This document shows, in pieces, positions 60,590-64,000 of a DNA stretch of 64,000 nucleotides. Positions within the stretch are counted from its first letter, which is position 1. Each line of letters opens with the position of its first letter. The stretch comes from Alviniconcha marisindica. Lineage: Eukaryota > Mollusca > Gastropoda > Provannidae. Location: positions 62,001-126,000 of the forward strand of contig JABMCL010003811.1 in assembly GCA_018857735.1 (NCBI GenBank), read 5' to 3'. The notes beneath the pieces were generated by a model. That model was not told the origin of the DNA, made no database searches, and worked only from the letters and a program-made list of their open reading frames with translations. The translations under genes were made by a program, and so were the position numbers.

Positions 60590-62055
60590 ATGGCATCCAA
60601 ACATAAATCCATAAAAAGAGGATGGGATGAAGACACAAACATGGATTCGGAGAATTAAATGTTTATGGACAACACCAAAAATGGGCCCAGATTTTTTGTA
60701 GTCAATTCAGCAAATGAAGATCTTCCTTTGCAATTCAAAAGGGTTGTCAGGCTATTGCCAGAACCCTGAAGAGTATCAAGAGGCTGAGAGATGGTTCCTT
60801 CTTGGTGGAGTGCGAAGAGGGCCCAGATCCATAACCTGTTCCAGACAAACCGCTTTGTCAACAGACCAGTCAGGGTTTCAGTTCACAAGACCCTGAAGTT
60901 CTCTTGGGGAGTAATCAGGTGTCAGGACCTCGCTGACGTGTCGGAGGTTAAGATCCAGGATGAACTGAAGGATCAGGGTATGGTTGGGGTTAACTGAGTG
61001 ACGCTGAAGAAGGAAGGGAAGGTGATCTGCACCAACACTCTCTACTTGACGTTCGGTTCTCTGGAACTCCCGAAAGAGATTATGGTCAGCTATCTAAAGG
61101 TGAAGGTGACCTTATTTGTTCTGAACCTGATGTGTTGCTTCAACTGCAACAAGTTTGGCTACATGAGCCAACATTGCAAGGTTGCTGCGAAGTGTCAGTG
61201 TTGTGGAAAAGATAAGCATGAAGGTTGGTGTGAGCGACCCAAGCTGTGCTCTAATTGCAATGGTCCCCATGCTTCATCGGCTCAAGATTTCCCGGTCTGG
61301 CAGAAGGAGAAGGAGATTCAACGCGTCTGTGTTGAAAAACGCATCTCCTTTCCAGAAGCCAGACAGTTGGTAGAAGCCAAGATGCCAACTGTGGTCTCAA
61401 GTGGAAAGGCGTATGTCACTGCTGCCTCCACCAGGAGAGAGACAAAATCTGTGGAGTGTCAGATGTCACTGACTTGGGGGGTTTTCAGACCGCCCACTCA
61501 GGATGGTTCTGTCATCTGTGCATGCTTCTAGCAGGCCCGGATTGGTGTCAGCTGGCACTCAGGCTCCTTCCGGGAAGTTGAGGCCAGCATTGGCTGACGC
61601 CCTTTCCTGCGAAACAATGAAGTGTTCAGAGACAGAGAAAAGTTCTAGGGGTTCTGCCAATCCCCTGGAAACAGCATCTAAGGGTTCAGTTGGTCCCTCC
61701 AAAACCAGCCCAAAGGGTTCAGCCAGTCCCTCCAAAACCCTCGCATAGGGTTCAGCAGGTCCCTTAAAAACCGCACCCTCAAAGGATGACCGGTCATCAT
61801 CAGGGGGCTCTCCGACTAAGGTGAAGGGGTGTGTGTGTGGGGAGTAATCAGGTGTCAGGAGGGGGGGAGGGTCCTGATGGATGTTGAGGGCTTTGTACAG
61901 CCCAGTGCTCTGCTTCTTTCGGCAGGACCCAGGCTTCACCCAAGCCAATAGCTTCAGATAGGCTGAAGAAGGCAGAACTGAATCTGGTTCTTTCTAACCA
62001 GTATTCACCTCTGTCAGATGATGAAATGGACTCGTCATCCATTTTATCCGACTGA
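60590..62055 (+). pseudogene. I-like retrotransposon ORF1 (Gag-like with CCHC knuckles)
   Basis: Starts with ATG at 60,590 (MASKHKSIKRGWDEDTNMDS, then a stop). An RNA-binding region follows in shifted frames (LQFKRVVRLLPEP, NRFVNRPVRVSVHKTLKFSW), then KEGKVICTNTLYLTFG. Next come three cysteine knuckles near 61,130-61,270: CFNCNKFGYMSQHC, CQCCGKDKHEGWC and CSNCNGPHASSAQDF. WQKEKEIQRVCVEKRISFPE follows. This layout is typical of ORF1 in I/Nimb-like elements, which coat the element RNA. A tail with repeated SKGSxxPSKTS phrases ends near 62,055. Multiple stops make it a pseudogene. Confidence 0.78.
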
Positions 62056-62059
62056 AGCA

Positions 62060-64000
62060 ATGGAGTACTCCATTGTTCAATGGAACATGAGAGGCTTTCA
62101 AGCTAACATCGAGGAGCTTGCTCTGCTTTCAAGACACTATAGGCCAGCTGTGTTTGGATTGCAGGAAACACTGTAACCAATTCCAAATCACCATAATTTT
62201 CTGGTTTTATTATATTAACCAAAAATTCACTCAATGACTAAATAATGTGAGGGTAATGTTGAACAAGGTCATCACCTTCTGCAGTATTTATCTTCCTCCA
62301 TCAGATCACATTGCCAAGATGGATCTGATTAACCTAATCGAACAACTGCCATCTCTGTTCGTTCTTTTGGGTGATTTCAGTGGTCATTCCCTGGTTTGGG
62401 GACCCAGTCCTATAACACCAGAGGACAAATGTTGGAGGACCTCTTCTCAGAAATAGATTTATGTATACTAAATAGTGGTTCTTCAACTTATATTCATCCT
62501 GCGACTGGTTCGACTTCCGCATTGGATCTCTCCATTTGTGGTCCATCTCTGGTCCTAGACTATGACTGAAATATACAAGAGGATCTGTGAGGAAGTGACC
62601 ACTTTCCTGTGATCCTAACCAGCAATGCTGCCAAAGAAGATGCTGCACCTAACAGGTGGAATTTTGAAATGGCAGACTGGTGGTCCTTCCAAGCTCAGTG
62701 TTTTTCTAAACTGACGGAGGAGGTGGTCATGCCTGCTGAAGATCCTGCCAGTCTGTTTACTGACCTTATTCAAGCAGCAGGCAAAGCTATACCAAAAGTA
62801 TGCTTCTCAAGACTTCCCAAGGTTCCATGGTTCAGTGATAGTTGCAAAAAAGCAATTAAAGAAAGGAAGAAAGCTCAGCAGAAGTTATTTTTTCTAATCC
62901 AATGCTGAGTAATGTTTAAAAAAATAACTTTTAAGAGCTAAGGCTCCCCTCACCATGTTGTTAAGCAACAAAAAAAGAGTTTGGGGAGATATTTCCATTC
63001 TAAGTTAAATTCTAAAACACAAACACAAAAGGCCTGGAAAGCCATCAGAAAAATAAAAGGTAAGGGTTGTCCAAATTCAATTAATCATTTATTTAAAAGT
63101 AACAATAAACTCATTACTGACAAAAAAAAAGAAGTGGCAGAAGCACTAACAATTAATATGTGGAAAAATTATTCTTCCAAATTTCAAAGGATGAAAATGT
63201 TAAAAGAAAAAAGACACCTGATTATAACCTACCTTTTTCAATGACTGAATTAAAGCAGTCATTGCAGAGAGCCAACAACTCAGCCACTGGTTTGGGCTAG
63301 GTCCACTGTTAACTTTTAACCCACCTCCCAAATTCTGCTTTATCTGTTCTCTTAAAGGTATATAACCATGTCTGGGAATCTGGTTGTTTTCCGCCATTGT
63401 GGTGTGAAATGGTAGTCATTCCCATTCCCAAACCCAGCAAGGACCACTCAGATCCCGCCAACTTCAGACCAGTAGCGTTAACCAGCTGTTTGTGTAAAAC
63501 GATGGAGAGAATGATCAACACTCACTTCGTGTGGTCCCTCATCACAGGGTCTTCTGTCCGAGAAGCAGTGCAGCTTCAGGAAGAACCACAGTACATTGGA
63601 TCACCTCGTACATTTCGAAACCTTTACTAGAAACGCCTTTGTTAAAAAAGACCACGTTTTAACTATTTTCTTTGGCCTTGAGAAGGCCTATGACACAACA
63701 TGGAAGCACAGCATTCTGGGATCTTGGTTTCAGAGGCCATCTCCCCAGGTTTATTCTGAATTTCTTATATGAGCGTTCTTTTAAGGTTAGAGTGGGTTCC
63801 ACTCTGTCGGAGCTGCATGAGCAGGAGATGGGAGTCCTACAAGGTAGCATCCTGTCCCCAGCCTTGTTCAGCATTAAGATTAACAACATTGTTAAAGCTG
63901 TCTTGAAGGGTACAGGTCGCTCCTTGTTCGTGGACGACTTTGCTTTGTGTGTGAGTGGAAAGACGTTAAACAGAGTGGAGAGGGCCGTGCAGCTGTGTGT
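62060..64000 (+). pseudogene. I-like retrotransposon ORF2 (endonuclease + RT), cut by window edge
   Basis: ATG at 62,060 gives IVQWNMRGFQANIEELALLS and FGLQET, the start of an AP-type endonuclease. A stop at about 62,174 follows. Then come LLGDFSGHSLVWGPS near 62,365 (GDFN motif), STSALDLSICGPS near 62,510 and SDHFPVILTS near 62,595. The RT part has VVIPIPKPSKDHSDPANFRP and VALTSCLCKTMERMI (63,408-63,520), LEKAYDTTWKHSI near 63,678, QGSILSPALFSIKINNIV near 63,840 and the catalytic FVDDFALCVSG near 63,930. RT continues past the window end; an RNase H would be expected beyond. Confidence 0.82.

Noticed and set aside
58851..64000. Search for the final ULK3 exon (third helix of MIT2)
   Set aside because: No AG-bounded phase-1 segment with an R-A-E-x-L-K type motif was found; it probably lies beyond the right edge.

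Overview
The window is animal nuclear DNA, most likely from a lophotrochozoan such as a mollusc. It is intron-rich and crowded with CA/GT and TC microsatellites and decayed retrotransposons. One retrotransposon has the compact layout of the Mag/Steamer-like Ty3/gypsy elements known from bivalves. The species cannot be named from the sequence alone.

The only host gene I can support is on the + strand: an orthologue of ULK3, an autophagy/Hedgehog-linked Ser/Thr kinase with two C-terminal MIT domains. Eleven internal coding exons lie between 5,789 and 58,850. All have AG/GT borders and their phases join without a break (1,159 coding bases). They cover the kinase domain from the VAIK lysine to the C-lobe, then MIT1, a linker and most of MIT2. 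The first exon or exons (glycine loop) and the last exon or exons fall outside the window. The introns total about 52 kb, and nearly everything else in the window sits inside them.

Layout. 1-5.8 kb: non-LTR retrotransposon debris, including an Ingi/I-like RT plus RNase H. 5.9-11.9 kb: a tRNA-derived SINE, microsatellites and a degenerate A/C-rich tandem tract. 12-29.9 kb, the largest intron: a ~155-bp satellite carrying TCAAGGTCA motifs, a CR1-like RT, a decayed copy of a mobile-looking protein family, and a second CR1-like element split by a complete Steamer-like LTR element with a 5-bp target duplication. 30-38 kb: five exons, a 481-bp inverted-repeat element, and Rex1-like, L1/Tx1-like and CR1/L2-like fragments. 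38-44 kb: a ~545-bp tandem array interrupted by a second copy of the inverted-repeat element, a second copy of the protein family, and a near-perfect 125-bp-arm palindrome. 45-47 kb: an RT pseudogene in which one 17-codon block has expanded about tenfold. 49-53 kb: the second satellite array, a third copy of the protein family and a Rex1-like element. 55-64 kb: local repeats, a 36-base poly-G run and an I-like retrotransposon that runs off the right edge.

The most unusual items are the inverted-repeat element with two filled-site/empty-site comparisons, the in-frame RT minisatellite, the long palindrome, the receptor-motif satellite found in two introns, and the three copies of a Cys-tailed protein family of unknown function. 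Family assignments rest on motif recognition by eye. No database search was run.
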